A DNA stretch of 64,000 nucleotides from an uncultured SAR116 cluster alpha proteobacterium (GTDB lineage Bacteria; Pseudomonadota; Alphaproteobacteria; Puniceispirillales; Marisalimonadaceae), in contig CACNRW010000001.1 of assembly GCA_902622875.1 (NCBI GenBank), positions 62,001 through 126,000 on the forward strand. Direction: 5' to 3'. Below the pieces are notes generated by a model. It had not been told where the DNA came from, did not search any database, and saw only the letters and a list, made by a program, of their open reading frames with translations. Of the stretch, positions 29,972-38,763 are shown piece by piece (positions within the stretch are counted from its first letter, which is position 1; every line of letters starts with the position of its first letter). A program made the translations under genes and the position numbers.

Positions 29972-30592
29972 TTAAATTGTTATTTTTTTAAACTGTATCC
30001 TAAGGTTAGCAACAAGGAATTTGCAATACTCAGAAAAAATTAGAGAAAAAGTTTGAAACGAACTTAACCACATTTTTATATTATGTTTGGTAGGAGTTAT
30101 TGGATAGGTAAAGATCTCTAAATTTGGCATTCTACTTTTAAATTCAAGAAAAGCTCTTGGCATGTGGTAATTACTAGTGATTAGTATAAATTCTTCAATA
30201 TTATTTTTTTTAGCCCATTTTAATGTTTCATATGCATTTGAATAAGTATTTGTTGAGATACTATCAAGCTCAATACAACATTCAATCAAGTTTAAATTAA
30301 AATCAAAATTCAGCTTTTTTTCTAAGCTAATTTTTGTAAAACCTTTACCTGTTCCACTAACAAGTATTTTAGAATTAAAAGTAGAAGCTTTTTCAAATTT
30401 ATTAATTATTTTTAACCCATCTTTAATTCTATTCGTACCTCCAGTTAAAATAACAATATTTGAGCCTTTTTTACTTACATATTTTTTGGTTACTAATATT
30501 TTTTCTTTATATTCAACTAACCCAAATAAAAAATAAGTTAAAATCGAAGCTATTAAAATAACGTAAATAGTTCTAAATATTGAAAGTGACAT
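29972..30592 (-). CDS. YdcF/SanA-like DUF218 membrane-anchored protein
   Basis: The 206-aa protein has one N-terminal membrane helix (about residues 5-25) and a DUF218 domain: 'IVILTGGTNRIKDGLKII', 'ILVSGTGKG', 'STNTYSNAYETLKWAKKNN' and the family's ILITSNYHMPRAFLEFKS. DUF218 proteins (SanA, YdcF, ElyC) are linked to cell-envelope and peptidoglycan precursor control, but their chemistry is not established. Most of the protein should lie in the periplasm. Confidence 0.8.
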   Translation of the reverse strand: MSLSIFRTIYVILIASILTYFLFGLVEYKEKILVTKKYVSKKGSNIVILTGGTNRIKDGLKIINKFEKASTFNSKILVSGTGKGFTKISLEKKLNFDFNLNLIECCIELDSISTNTYSNAYETLKWAKKNNIEEFILITSNYHMPRAFLEFKSRMPNLEIFTYPITPTKHNIKMWLSSFQTFSLIFSEYCKFLVANLRIQFKKITI

Positions 30593-30625
30593 CTATTAAA
30601 TCATTAAAATTTATACTTTAACATG

Positions 30626-30655
30626 TTGTCAAAAAAAACTATGTTAGTATACAAT
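30626..30655 (+). promoter_or_regulatory. Candidate sigma-70 promoter of the zinc-ribbon gene
   Basis: TTGTCA (30626-30631) and TACAAT (30650-30655) are 18 bases apart; TATACA two bases earlier is an alternative -10. The pair lies 35-60 bases before the ATG of the zinc-ribbon protein and fits no other gene. Confidence 0.5.
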
Positions 30656-30689
30656 AATTAATAATTCTACTCATATGAGGAATTTATTT

Positions 30690-31562
30690 ATGCTTGAAAC
30701 ATGTAATTCATGTGGAACAGTATTTGACATTGATGAAAACATATTATCAAAAAAGATTCAGTGGCTTAGATGTAGTGTTTGTAATGAAAAATGGAGTGTA
30801 ACCACAATTGGCCAAGAAAAACTCGATCAAGACAAAACTAAAAACAATAAAAACTTAGTATCGACACAAAATATATATAAAGACAAGTCCGAACAAGTTA
30901 AGCATGAATTAGCCTCGATAAAGTCAGTAGTAGAAGATAAAACCAAAAAAATGTCTAAAAAAAATAATCCTGTTTTAGAGCAAAAAAATAAAAGTGTTTC
31001 TGAAATAGCATCAGAATTATCAGCTTCAAATCTTAAATTAGATGATAAAATTGAAATTAACCCTAAAAGAAAAGTAAAAATTAGTAATTCTTCTAAAAAA
31101 GAAAATTTTGCTCCATTCATTTTGTTGTTAATTGTATCGCTTTTTTCAGCAATAATTTTTTTTAGATCTATTTTATTAAGTTATGGATTTTTATATTTCC
31201 CTAATCATGTAAAAAATTATGAATCGAAATTGAATGAACTATTTTATTATATCAGATTGCCAATTTTAGCAGAACTTAACCATCTTAAAATGATAAACTT
31301 TGTGGCAACTTTTCAAGATGAAAAAATTAAATTTTTGGGAACAATAAAAAATACTTCCAATAGACCGATATTAGTTCCTAGAGTAAAAATCTTAGCTATA
31401 AGAGAGGATAGAAAAATTATTCTTGAAAAGATTTTAATACCAAAAGATAAAATAATCATGCCTTTATCTGAGACAAAATTCAGTGAAACGTTAGAAATGA
31501 AACAAAAAAAAGAAAATGTTAGCGTGAAAGCAACTTTGATAAAAAAAATTTATGATCTTTAA
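30690..31562 (+). CDS. MJ0042-type zinc-ribbon membrane protein
   Basis: The N-terminus has a zinc ribbon with CNSC (about residues 5-8) and CSVC (about 30-33), the MJ0042 finger common in alphaproteobacterial proteins of unknown role. A charged, lysine-rich linker of about 100 residues follows. One membrane helix (FAPFILLLIVSLFSAIIFFR) is near residue 145, and a C-terminal domain of about 120 residues has 'FLGTIKNTSNRPILVPRVKI', resembling DUF3426. So the zinc finger would be cytoplasmic and the C-terminal domain periplasmic. ATG 30690 is chosen over the track start 30675 because GAGGAA lies about 8 bases before it. Confidence 0.78.
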   Translation: MLETCNSCGTVFDIDENILSKKIQWLRCSVCNEKWSVTTIGQEKLDQDKTKNNKNLVSTQNIYKDKSEQVKHELASIKSVVEDKTKKMSKKNNPVLEQKNKSVSEIASELSASNLKLDDKIEINPKRKVKISNSSKKENFAPFILLLIVSLFSAIIFFRSILLSYGFLYFPNHVKNYESKLNELFYYIRLPILAELNHLKMINFVATFQDEKIKFLGTIKNTSNRPILVPRVKILAIREDRKIILEKILIPKDKIIMPLSETKFSETLEMKQKKENVSVKATLIKKIYDL

Positions 31563-32821
31563 TCAAATACAATTAATTTTTCTTTAGAAATAATATCTTT
31601 TATTGATTCATTTTTTTTAATTTGAAAATCCTTATGTTTATAAATCATAACTTCTATAGCATCTTTACGTGCATTATAGTTAGATTTCATCACTGACGAA
31701 TAGGCACCAGTTGTTCTAATGGCTAATAGATCATTATTATTAACTTTGTTTATTCTCCTATCTAATGCTAGAAAATCTCCAGTTTCGCAAATTGGCCCGA
31801 CTATATCAGCAATAATTTCAGGTTTGCTAGTTTTCTTAACTGTTTCAATCCTATGATATGCGTCATATAATGTAGGTCGAATTAAATTATTCATAGCCGC
31901 ATCAACAATAATAAAATGTTTATCTTTTGTTTTTTTATTCCTTATTACTTTAGTAATCAGCACACCTGCTTCAGCAATTAGGCTTCTTCCAGGTTCAAAA
32001 CTTAACTGATAGTCAGTATTTTCAAATAAATCTAAGACAACCTCTTTATAATTACTGAAATCAGGCTTCAAACTTTTATTATAATTTATTCCAATTCCTC
32101 CACCTAAATCTAGAGTGGGTACGTTATATCCACTTGATTTAAGATCATCGGCTAATTTTTTAAGATTTAAATATGCTCTGTAAAAAAAATCAAAATCAAA
32201 TATTTGTGATCCTATATGAACACCTAGTCCAACTGGATTTATATATTTTAATTGATGGAGCTTTTTATAAATAGAATCTACACTTTGAAAATCAATACCA
32301 AATTTAGTTTCTTTTTCCCCAGTTGATATCTTCTTATGAGTTTTAGGAGCTATATCAGGGTTGACTCTTAAACATATATTAGCAGTCAACTTAAGCCTGG
32401 AAGCAATTTTATAAATATCATTTAACTCCTCCTCTGACTCGATATTAAATTGTAAAACATTATTTTTTAAAGCAAACTCAATTTCACTATTATCTTTACC
32501 AACACCAGAAAATATTATTTTTTGGGGTGGCATTCCAGCTGCAACACATTTTTGAAACTCTCCTATCGAAACTATATCAGCCCCGCAACCTAATTGTGCA
32601 AAATAGCTTATAATACTTAATGCATCATTTGCTTTAACAGCATAATGAATGTTTCCTTTAACTTCCTTAATGGTATCCAAAAAAATATTATAACTTTCTC
32701 TCATCAACCCAGAATCGTATATGAATAATGGCGTTCCATACTTTTCTGCCAAAGAACTAATTTTAATTCCCTGAACATTAAGGTCATCATTTTCATCTCT
32801 ATAAAAACCAATTTGACTCAT
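31559..32821 (-). CDS. lysA: Diaminopimelate decarboxylase
   Basis: LysA decarboxylates meso-diaminopimelate to L-lysine with PLP. The PLP Lys is in NIHYAVKANDALSII near residue 58. Further motifs: GCGADIVSIGEFQKCV, 'VGLGVHIGSQIFD', LDLGGGIGINYN, SFEPGRSLIAEAG and the active-site CETGDFLA. The ORF track starts 21 codons earlier at 32884, but those codons belong to another frame of the small lipoprotein gene; ATG 32821 (MSQIGFYRDEND) matches the usual N-terminus. It follows argH and the lipoprotein gene on the same strand with an 8-base gap and overlaps the zinc-ribbon gene tail to tail by 4 bases. Confidence 0.94.
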   Translation of the reverse strand: MSQIGFYRDENDDLNVQGIKISSLAEKYGTPLFIYDSGLMRESYNIFLDTIKEVKGNIHYAVKANDALSIISYFAQLGCGADIVSIGEFQKCVAAGMPPQKIIFSGVGKDNSEIEFALKNNVLQFNIESEEELNDIYKIASRLKLTANICLRVNPDIAPKTHKKISTGEKETKFGIDFQSVDSIYKKLHQLKYINPVGLGVHIGSQIFDFDFFYRAYLNLKKLADDLKSSGYNVPTLDLGGGIGINYNKSLKPDFSNYKEVVLDLFENTDYQLSFEPGRSLIAEAGVLITKVIRNKKTKDKHFIIVDAAMNNLIRPTLYDAYHRIETVKKTSKPEIIADIVGPICETGDFLALDRRINKVNNNDLLAIRTTGAYSSVMKSNYNARKDAIEVMIYKHKDFQIKKNESIKDIISKEKLIVFD

Positions 32822-32829
32822 GGATAATT

Positions 32830-32943
32830 CTAATTTTTTGAAATTGTTTGTGAAGGTTTTAATGGAGTATCTTTTCTTCCGCATCCATTAAAAGAAATCA
32901 TTGAAAAAAATAAAATTATTAAGATAATAGTTTTAAATTTCAT
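32830..32943 (-). CDS. lptM: Small lipoprotein, LptM (YifL)-like
   Basis: This 37-codon gene is too short for the ORF track. The product is a hydrophobic signal (FKTIILIILFFSMISFNG) followed by a Cys and the tail CGRKDTPLKPSQ. The pattern C-G-x-K-x-P-L-x-P is that of LptM/YifL, an outer-membrane lipoprotein that helps LptD assemble for lipopolysaccharide export in enterobacteria. The lipobox residue at -3 is Phe or Ser rather than Leu, which is slightly unusual. It sits 4 bases after argH and 8 bases before lysA, the place where such a lipoprotein gene lies in many proteobacteria. The close spacing supports a real gene. Confidence 0.75.
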   Translation of the reverse strand: MKFKTIILIILFFSMISFNGCGRKDTPLKPSQTISKN

Positions 32944-32947
32944 ATTT

Positions 32948-34342
32948 TTAATCCTTTAAAAATCTTTCTTTTGCTTTTTTAATTGCTTGTAATACATTGT
33001 CTGGGGCAGTCCCACCATAAGAAGTTCTTTTGGAAACAGAGCTTTCTATCTTAAGAACATCTAAAAGGTTCATTTTAGCCTTTGGAATTATTGTTTGAAT
33101 TTCTTCTATGGTTAATTTTTCTAAGCCAGATTTTTTTTTCTCAGCTAATAATACAACCTGACCAGTAAAATGATGTGCATCTCTAAAAGGTATTTTTAAT
33201 TCAGTTACTAAATAATCAGCTAAATCAGTTGCAGTAGGATAGCCATTTTGAAGGGCCTCCATCATTTTATCAGGATTAGGTTCAAGGCTTTTAATCATAC
33301 CTTCCATAGTGATAATGCACGACTCAATAGTTTTAGCAGTGTCAAATAAAGGTTCTTTATCTTCTTGCATATCTTTTCCATATGTCATAGGAAGGCCTTT
33401 TAGTACTGTCATTAAGCTAAATAAATTCCCAAATATTCTACCAGGTTTAGCTCTTATTAATTCAGCAGCATCAGGATTTCTTTTTTGAGGCATAATACTT
33501 GATCCGGTAGTGTAGCTCTCAGGTAATTTAACAAAATTAAAGCTATCTGAAGACCAAATAATTAATTCTTCTGCTAGTCTAGATAAGTGAATAGATATTA
33601 GAGATGAAGCTGACATAAACTCAATAGCAAAATCTCTATCTGACACAGCATCCATGGAGTTTTCAGTAGGTTTGCTGAAATTAAGTTTTTGTGCAACAAA
33701 ATGTCTATCAATCGGATAACTTGTTCCTGCTAAAGCTGCTGAACCTAGCGGTAATTCATTTAACCTTTTTCTACAGTCAGTTAATCTACCCCTATCTCTT
33801 CCAAGCATTTCTACATAGGCTAACAAATGATGTCCAAATGTTACGGGTTGTCCAACTTGTAAATGAGTATACCCTGGCATCAAGAGATCATAATAAGCTT
33901 CTGATTTTTCAATGAGTATTTGTTGTAAACTTTTAAGATTTAGTTCAATTTGGTCTATTTTTTTTCTTAGCCATAATTTAATATCAGTAGCAACTTGATC
34001 ATTTCTTGATCGAGCGGTATGTAATTTTTTTCCTGCATCGCCAATAATTTCAATTAGCCTGTTTTCAATATTCATATGAATATCTTCCAATTTTACTGAA
34101 AAATTAAATTCATTATTAGATATTTCTGATTTTATTTGTTTCAAGCCTGATTTAATTAATCCTAAGTCATTTTTTGAAATAATGTTTTGTTTTGAAAGCA
34201 TTTCAGAATGGGCTATAGATCCTTCGATATCTTCAATATATAAAATTTTATCAAATTGAATAGAAGAATTAAACTCTTCCATGATTTGATCGGTAGAGAT
34301 TGAAAATCTACCTCCCCATATTTTACTATTACTTTTTTTCAT
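32948..34342 (-). CDS. argH: Argininosuccinate lyase
   Basis: ArgH splits argininosuccinate into arginine and fumarate. The fumarase/aspartase-superfamily signature is GSSIMPQKRNPDAAELIRAK near residue 280. Other conserved blocks are 'LHTARSRNDQVATDIKLWLR', 'PGYTHLQVGQPVTFGHHLLA' and 'LGSAALAGTSYPIDR'. Length 464 aa is normal. It leads an argH-lptM-lysA run and is divergent from the TlpA-like gene, 52 bases away. Confidence 0.96.
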   Translation of the reverse strand: MKKSNSKIWGGRFSISTDQIMEEFNSSIQFDKILYIEDIEGSIAHSEMLSKQNIISKNDLGLIKSGLKQIKSEISNNEFNFSVKLEDIHMNIENRLIEIIGDAGKKLHTARSRNDQVATDIKLWLRKKIDQIELNLKSLQQILIEKSEAYYDLLMPGYTHLQVGQPVTFGHHLLAYVEMLGRDRGRLTDCRKRLNELPLGSAALAGTSYPIDRHFVAQKLNFSKPTENSMDAVSDRDFAIEFMSASSLISIHLSRLAEELIIWSSDSFNFVKLPESYTTGSSIMPQKRNPDAAELIRAKPGRIFGNLFSLMTVLKGLPMTYGKDMQEDKEPLFDTAKTIESCIITMEGMIKSLEPNPDKMMEALQNGYPTATDLADYLVTELKIPFRDAHHFTGQVVLLAEKKKSGLEKLTIEEIQTIIPKAKMNLLDVLKIESSVSKRTSYGGTAPDNVLQAIKKAKERFLKD

Positions 34343-34394
34343 TTTTTAATCTATACTAAGTTACGGTTAATTATTTCTTCAAACAATCCTAAAC

Positions 34395-34925
34395 ATGCAT
34401 ACATCAAAATTTAATAAAAAAATATTATTATTATTCTTTTTAATTTTAAGTAATAATGTTTTTGCTGCTGAATACATAGAAAAACTTAAAGACCAAATAC
34501 AATTTCCAATATTAACTATTTTAAATAGTAAAGAAAAACCAACAATTTTAAAGTTAAATAAAGATTTAGATAAAAATGGATATGTAGTAAATTTCTGGGC
34601 AACTTGGTGTGTTCCTTGTAAAAAAGAACTTCCTGATCTTAGTATATTAGACAAAAAACTTGAAAAATATAAAATTGACGTGTTAACTATTTCAATTGAC
34701 AAAAAAAATATTAAAGATCAAATTAAATTTCTATTAACAAATGGTGCATACAATTTAACTCATTTTTTTGATAAAGAGATGAATATTTTTAGAGCAATGA
34801 ATTTAAGAGGTGTGCCTACGACTATTATAGTAGATAATACAGGCACAGTCTTATCAAAAAACGAGGGTATTTTAAAATGGTCAGAAGACGAAGTGGTAAA
34901 AGAGATTATAAATTTACTTAATTAA
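34395..34925 (+). CDS. TlpA/ResA-like periplasmic thiol-disulfide oxidoreductase
   Basis: The 176-aa protein has a signal peptide or anchor (KKILLLFFLILSNNVFAAEY) and a thioredoxin fold with the active site FWATWCVPCKKELPDL near residue 72. The cis-Pro is in 'NLRGVPTTIIVDN'. TlpA-like proteins reduce periplasmic disulfides, often for cytochrome c or oxidase assembly. In Alphaproteobacteria a TlpA gene is often found next to argH-lysA, as here. It meets etfA tail to tail with a 12-base overlap. Confidence 0.87.
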   Translation: MHTSKFNKKILLLFFLILSNNVFAAEYIEKLKDQIQFPILTILNSKEKPTILKLNKDLDKNGYVVNFWATWCVPCKKELPDLSILDKKLEKYKIDVLTISIDKKNIKDQIKFLLTNGAYNLTHFFDKEMNIFRAMNLRGVPTTIIVDNTGTVLSKNEGILKWSEDEVVKEIINLLN

Positions 34926-35843
34926 CTTTTCCATTTCTGGAACTGCGTTAAATAAATCGTCAGAAAGTCCGTAATCAGACACTGTGAAAATGGGAGCCTC
35001 CTCATCCTTGTTTATAGCGACTATTACCTTACTATCTTTCATACCTGCTAAATGTTGTATTGCCCCGGAGATGCCCGCTGCAATATATAAATTAGGTGCG
35101 ACAACTTTACCAGTTTGTCCTACCTGCCAATCATTTGGAACATAACCGGCATCTACAGCAGCTCTGCTTGCACCCATAGCAGCTCCAAGTTTGTCAGCTA
35201 ACTTTTCAAGAACTTGAAAGTTTTCACCAGACCCTAGTCCTCTTCCACCTGAAACTACTATATCAGCTGCAGTCAATTCTGGACGATCATTTTTTGAAAG
35301 TTCAGAACTTATATATTTTGATAAGTCAGTATTTTTAGTTGGGTTAACAAAAATTATCTTTGCTTGGTTGTTGGTTGATGTAGCTTTTTCAAAAGCTGTA
35401 GTCCTAACAGTTATAATTTTACAATTATCCCTACTTTTACATGTAGCAATAGCGTTGCCAGCATATATAGGTCTTTTAAAGGTTTCGTGATCAATAATTT
35501 CAATTATATCTGGTATAATCATTACATCTAACAATGCTGCTAAGCGAGGTGCAGTGTTTTTTCCATTTGCTGTACTTGCAAATAATATATGAGTGTAAGT
35601 GTTTGCAATTGACTGAATCAAGACAGCTGTATTTTCTGCTAGAGGTGTTTCGTAAATAGGGTCATCTGATGATAAAACTTGGTTTAAACCCTCAATTTTA
35701 CTTCCAGCTTCAACTACATTTTGGCAGTTATATCCTACAACTAACAAGTCTGTATTTCCAATTTGTTTAGCAGCGTTTACAGTATGTAAAGTTGCAGGCA
35801 ATAATTCAGTATTATTATGTTCTGCTATAACAAGAATATTCAT
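34914..35843 (-). CDS. etfA: Electron transfer flavoprotein alpha subunit
   Basis: EtfA carries the FAD of the electron-transfer flavoprotein, which moves electrons from acyl-CoA and amine dehydrogenases to the ETF-quinone oxidoreductase. The FAD-binding C-terminal block is present: [20 protein letters not shown] near residue 200, '[20 protein letters not shown]', '[20 protein letters not shown]' and '[14 protein letters not shown]'. Length 309 aa is normal. It follows etfB by 18 bases. The ETF partner dehydrogenases are not in the window, though an enoyl-CoA hydratase at 3403 fits beta-oxidation. Confidence 0.96.
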   Translation of the reverse strand: MNILVIAEHNNTELLPATLHTVNAAKQIGNTDLLVVGYNCQNVVEAGSKIEGLNQVLSSDDPIYETPLAENTAVLIQSIANTYTHILFASTANGKNTAPRLAALLDVMIIPDIIEIIDHETFKRPIYAGNAIATCKSRDNCKIITVRTTAFEKATSTNNQAKIIFVNPTKNTDLSKYISSELSKNDRPELTAADIVVSGGRGLGSGENFQVLEKLADKLGAAMGASRAAVDAGYVPNDWQVGQTGKVVAPNLYIAAGISGAIQHLAGMKDSKVIVAINKDEEAPIFTVSDYGLSDDLFNAVPEMEKLIK

Positions 35844-35861
35844 TTTTTAACCTCTAATCAT

Positions 35862-36611
35862 TTATATTACTTTTGCTTCATTTTTTAATTTATCTACAAG
35901 TTCGTCTACTGTTTTTAACATAATACCAGACTGACGTTTAGCGGGTTCTTCGACTTTAAGAATATCTAGCCTTTGTTCAATTCTTAAATTGAGTTCATCA
36001 ATTTGAATTTTGTTTATTGGTTTCTTTTTTGCTTTCATAATATTAGGTAAACTTGCATATCTTGGCTCATTTAATCTTAAATCGGTACTGATCACAGCAG
36101 GTAGTTTAACTTCTATATTTTCAATACCTCCGTCAACTTCACGTCCAACTATTGCTTTTTTTTCAGAAATGTGAATTTTACTAGCAAAAGTGGCTTGAGG
36201 CCAATCCAATAAAGCTGCTATCATTTGCCCAGTAGCGTTCATATCATCATCTATAGCTTGTTTGCCTAAAACAATTAAATCTATATTTTCTGTTTTAGCG
36301 ATAGACGAAATAATTTTTGCAATATTAAGAGGTTCGAGACTATTTTCAGTTTCTACAAAAATTCCAGCGTCAGCACCCATTGCAAGAGCGTTCCTAATTG
36401 TTTCTTGAACTTGGGTTGATCCAATTGAGATAGCAACTATCTCAGTTGCAATTCCATTTTCTCTAAGTCTTAAAGCTTCTTCAACAGCAATTTCATCAAA
36501 AGGGTTCATTGACATTTTTACATTATCTAATTCAACGCCAGAATTATCACTTTTAACTCTAACTTTAACGTTATAGTCAACAACTCTTTTTACAGGTACT
36601 AAGACTTTCAA
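35862..36611 (-). CDS. etfB: Electron transfer flavoprotein beta subunit
   Basis: EtfB is the AMP-binding partner of EtfA. The start [17 protein letters not shown], '[17 protein letters not shown]', '[19 protein letters not shown]' and '[20 protein letters not shown]' are all family blocks. Length 249 aa. The start codon is TTG at 36611, supported by an exact AAAGGAGG ribosome-binding site 5 bases upstream and by the conserved N-terminus beginning exactly there. It precedes etfA on the same strand, behind the adenosyltransferase gene. Confidence 0.95.
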   Translation of the reverse strand: MKVLVPVKRVVDYNVKVRVKSDNSGVELDNVKMSMNPFDEIAVEEALRLRENGIATEIVAISIGSTQVQETIRNALAMGADAGIFVETENSLEPLNIAKIISSIAKTENIDLIVLGKQAIDDDMNATGQMIAALLDWPQATFASKIHISEKKAIVGREVDGGIENIEVKLPAVISTDLRLNEPRYASLPNIMKAKKKPINKIQIDELNLRIEQRLDILKVEEPAKRQSGIMLKTVDELVDKLKNEAKVI

Positions 36612-36616
36612 GTTAA

Positions 36617-36624
36617 CCTCCTTT
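36617..36624 (-). promoter_or_regulatory. Unusually strong ribosome-binding site before the TTG start of etfB
   Basis: On the minus strand AAAGGAGG lies 5 bases before TTG 36611. It is a full match to the anti-Shine-Dalgarno sequence and much stronger than those of most genes in the window. It fixes the TTG as the start codon. Confidence 0.85.
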
Positions 36625-36643
36625 CAAAATAACATATCAAAAA

Positions 36644-37237
36644 TTATTTTTGGTTTAAACCCGGTATCCACAATATATCTTTTAATCCATTTTCATTCAA
36701 AACTCTACATAAAACAAACAATAAATCAGATAATCTATTTAAGTAAGTTAATGATTCCATGTTAATTTTTTCTTCACTTGAAAGTAGGCTAGTGTCTCTT
36801 TCTGCTCTTCTTGCTATTGTTCTTGAGAGATGTAATAAGGAAGAAGCTTCGGATCCACCAGGTAGAATAAATGAATCCAAAGCAGATAAATTTTCATTGT
36901 AATGGTCTATTTTTCTTTCAAGTTTATCAATTTGGCTTTTTTTAATCCTAAGTGGAGGATATTTTTGTTTACCTTTTGATATGGGGGTTGATAAATCTGC
37001 ACCCAAATCAAATAAGTCATTTTGAATTTCTCTAATTAAATCCTTGATTTCAACTGATAGAGCATTTGCATCTTTCTTACTAAGACAAAAATAAACTAGA
37101 CCTAACGAGGAATTTAATTCATCCACTGATCCATATGCCTGTGGCCTTGATGAATGTTTAGGTACTCTACTTCCATCGGTTAAACCCGTTGATCCATCGT
37201 CACCAGTTCGAGTATAAATTTTATTCAGTTTAACCAT
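36644..37237 (-). CDS. cobO: PduO-type cob(I)alamin adenosyltransferase
   Basis: The enzyme transfers the adenosyl group of ATP to cob(I)alamin, making coenzyme B12. The 197-aa protein starts with the ATP-binding loop IYTRTGDDGSTGLTDGSRVP, followed by 'YGSVDELNSSLGLV', 'SFILPGGSEASSLLHLSRTI' with 'ARRAERD', and 'YLNRLSDLLFVLCR'. All are typical of the PduO/MMAB family, so the symbol cobO is used in the functional sense only (CobO proper is an unrelated fold). The start overlaps the end of the HIG1 gene by 8 bases. It lies in the minus-strand run folD, HIG1, adenosyltransferase, etfB, etfA. Confidence 0.9.
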   Translation of the reverse strand: MVKLNKIYTRTGDDGSTGLTDGSRVPKHSSRPQAYGSVDELNSSLGLVYFCLSKKDANALSVEIKDLIREIQNDLFDLGADLSTPISKGKQKYPPLRIKKSQIDKLERKIDHYNENLSALDSFILPGGSEASSLLHLSRTIARRAERDTSLLSSEEKINMESLTYLNRLSDLLFVLCRVLNENGLKDILWIPGLNQK

Positions 37238-37433
37238 TATAATATCTCTTATACATCAAAAGACACACAAAGATTAAGATAGCCAAGGCTTGAAAAATAA
37301 TTCTATATCGCATTAAAATATTACTATTAGACTTATTGTATTCACCGCCTCTAGCCATGGTGATTAATCCCCAAGCTAATACGAAAACCACTATAAACAT
37401 TGATATAAATAATGTGATATTAAACCAGTCCAC
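37230..37433 (-). CDS. HIG1-domain twin-transmembrane protein
   Basis: A 67-aa protein with two membrane helices (about 5-27 and 46-62) joined by a loop with RGGEYNKSNSNILMRYR. That loop, with RGG and S-N-x-x-M-R-x-R, is the HIG1 signature, known from mitochondrial respiratory-supercomplex factors and their alphaproteobacterial relatives. The start is GTG 37433, sharing one base with the folD stop (TAGTG); the stop overlaps the next gene. The surrounding genes match the usual alphaproteobacterial context (adenosyltransferase, etfBA). Function in bacteria is not settled; an effect on cytochrome oxidase is suspected from the family. Confidence 0.82.
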   Translation of the reverse strand: MDWFNITLFISMFIVVFVLAWGLITMARGGEYNKSNSNILMRYRIIFQALAILIFVCLLMYKRYYNG

Positions 37434-38353
37434 TAAAAATAATCTCCTAATATATTCACGAAATTTTGTTTTTTATTTTTATATGCCGCTTTAATGGTGT
37501 TATGCATTAGACAAGCAATTGTCATTGGACCGACTCCTCCCGGAACAGGAGTTATTTTTTTTACAATATTTACTACTTTTTCAAAGTTAATATCGCCAAC
37601 AAGTTTGGTTATACTTGTATTAGTTTTTGAGTTAAGAAGCTGCAATCTATTTATACCTACATCTATAACTATAGCATCTTTTTTTATATATGTTTCGTCA
37701 ATCATCTCTGGAATTCCTACGGCTGAAATTAAAACATCTGCTTTTTTACAATGTTCTTGAAGATTTTTAGTTTTAGAATGTGTTACTGTTACAGAACAAT
37801 TTGAAGATAATAAAAGTGAGGCCATCGGTTTGCCAACAATATTTGATCTACCAATTATTACAGCATTTTTTCCATTTAGATCTTTCAATTCATTTTTTAA
37901 CATGTAAAAGCAACCCATTGGAGTACAGGGTATAAAATTGGGATCTCCCATAAATAGTTTACCAAAATTAATAGGATGAAATCCATCAACATCCTTCATT
38001 GGGTCAATATTATGAATAATTTTTTTTTCTGAAATATGTTTTGGTAAAGGAAGTTGAACAAGAATGCCATCAATATCTTGATTTTCATTTAGTTTAAATA
38101 TCTCATTTAATAAATCTTGCTCTGATACTTCGCTAGAAAGAATAATTTTAATTGATTCGATTCCATTTTTTTCTGCAATATTTACTTTATTTTTCACATA
38201 TATTCCACTCGCTGTGTTATCTCCAACCAATACCACAGCAAGACAAGGCTTTCGATTGAAATTTTTGAAAAATTTAGAACTTAAGGGAATTAATTGTTTT
38301 AAAAGCTCTTCAGAATATTTTTTTCCGTCTATGATTTTTTTATAGTTTTCCAT
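37433..38353 (-). CDS. folD: Methylenetetrahydrofolate dehydrogenase/cyclohydrolase FolD
   Basis: FolD interconverts 5,10-methylene- and 10-formyl-tetrahydrofolate with NADP. The catalytic region has 'ASGIYVKNKVNIAEKNGI' (Tyr and Lys of the active site), 'DIDGILVQLPLPKHI', 'KDVDGFHPINFGKL', 'IIGRSNIVGKPMASLLL' and the C-terminal 'TPVPGGVGPMTIACLMHNT'. Length 306 aa is normal. It lies 10 bases after the YggT gene on the same strand and shares one base with the HIG1 start. Confidence 0.95.
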   Translation of the reverse strand: MENYKKIIDGKKYSEELLKQLIPLSSKFFKNFNRKPCLAVVLVGDNTASGIYVKNKVNIAEKNGIESIKIILSSEVSEQDLLNEIFKLNENQDIDGILVQLPLPKHISEKKIIHNIDPMKDVDGFHPINFGKLFMGDPNFIPCTPMGCFYMLKNELKDLNGKNAVIIGRSNIVGKPMASLLLSSNCSVTVTHSKTKNLQEHCKKADVLISAVGIPEMIDETYIKKDAIVIDVGINRLQLLNSKTNTSITKLVGDINFEKVVNIVKKITPVPGGVGPMTIACLMHNTIKAAYKNKKQNFVNILGDYF

Positions 38354-38363
38354 AAATTAAATC

Positions 38364-38648
38364 TTATAATTCTAATCTGTAATCTTGAATTAAGTTATTT
38401 AAAAAACTCAGAAAAAGAATGACGATAACTGGAGATAAATCAATTCCTGATAAAGTAGGCATGTATCTCCTTATTTTTCCTAACAAGGGTTCATGTATTG
38501 ATATCAAAGCACGAAATATGGCATTTATAATTTTATTATAACTATTTATCATTTGAAATTGAATTAGAAGACTCATAATAACATACACAAATAGGGTATA
38601 TAAATATAATGTGATTATTTCATTTAATAATATTAAAAATGCATTCAT
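38364..38648 (-). CDS. YggT-family membrane protein
   Basis: A 94-aa protein with two hydrophobic segments (about 8-32 and 70-88). Between them is FRALISIHEPLLGKIRRYMP followed by SGIDLSPVIVILFLSFL, the pattern P-x-L-x-x-I-R-x-x-x-P...G-x-D-x-S-P of YggT proteins. They are conserved in bacteria and linked by genetics to osmotic tolerance or membrane organisation; no biochemical role is fixed. It heads the minus-strand run to etfA and is divergent from the YnjB-like gene. Confidence 0.85.
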   Translation of the reverse strand: MNAFLILLNEIITLYLYTLFVYVIMSLLIQFQMINSYNKIINAIFRALISIHEPLLGKIRRYMPTLSGIDLSPVIVILFLSFLNNLIQDYRLEL

Positions 38649-38763
38649 GATATTTGGTATAAATATGGTATATAAATATGTAAATAATCATTAATAACAA
38701 AAATACTACATTTAATATAAGTTTTTCTATATCTTAAGAACTTCAATAAAAAAGGATAACAAA

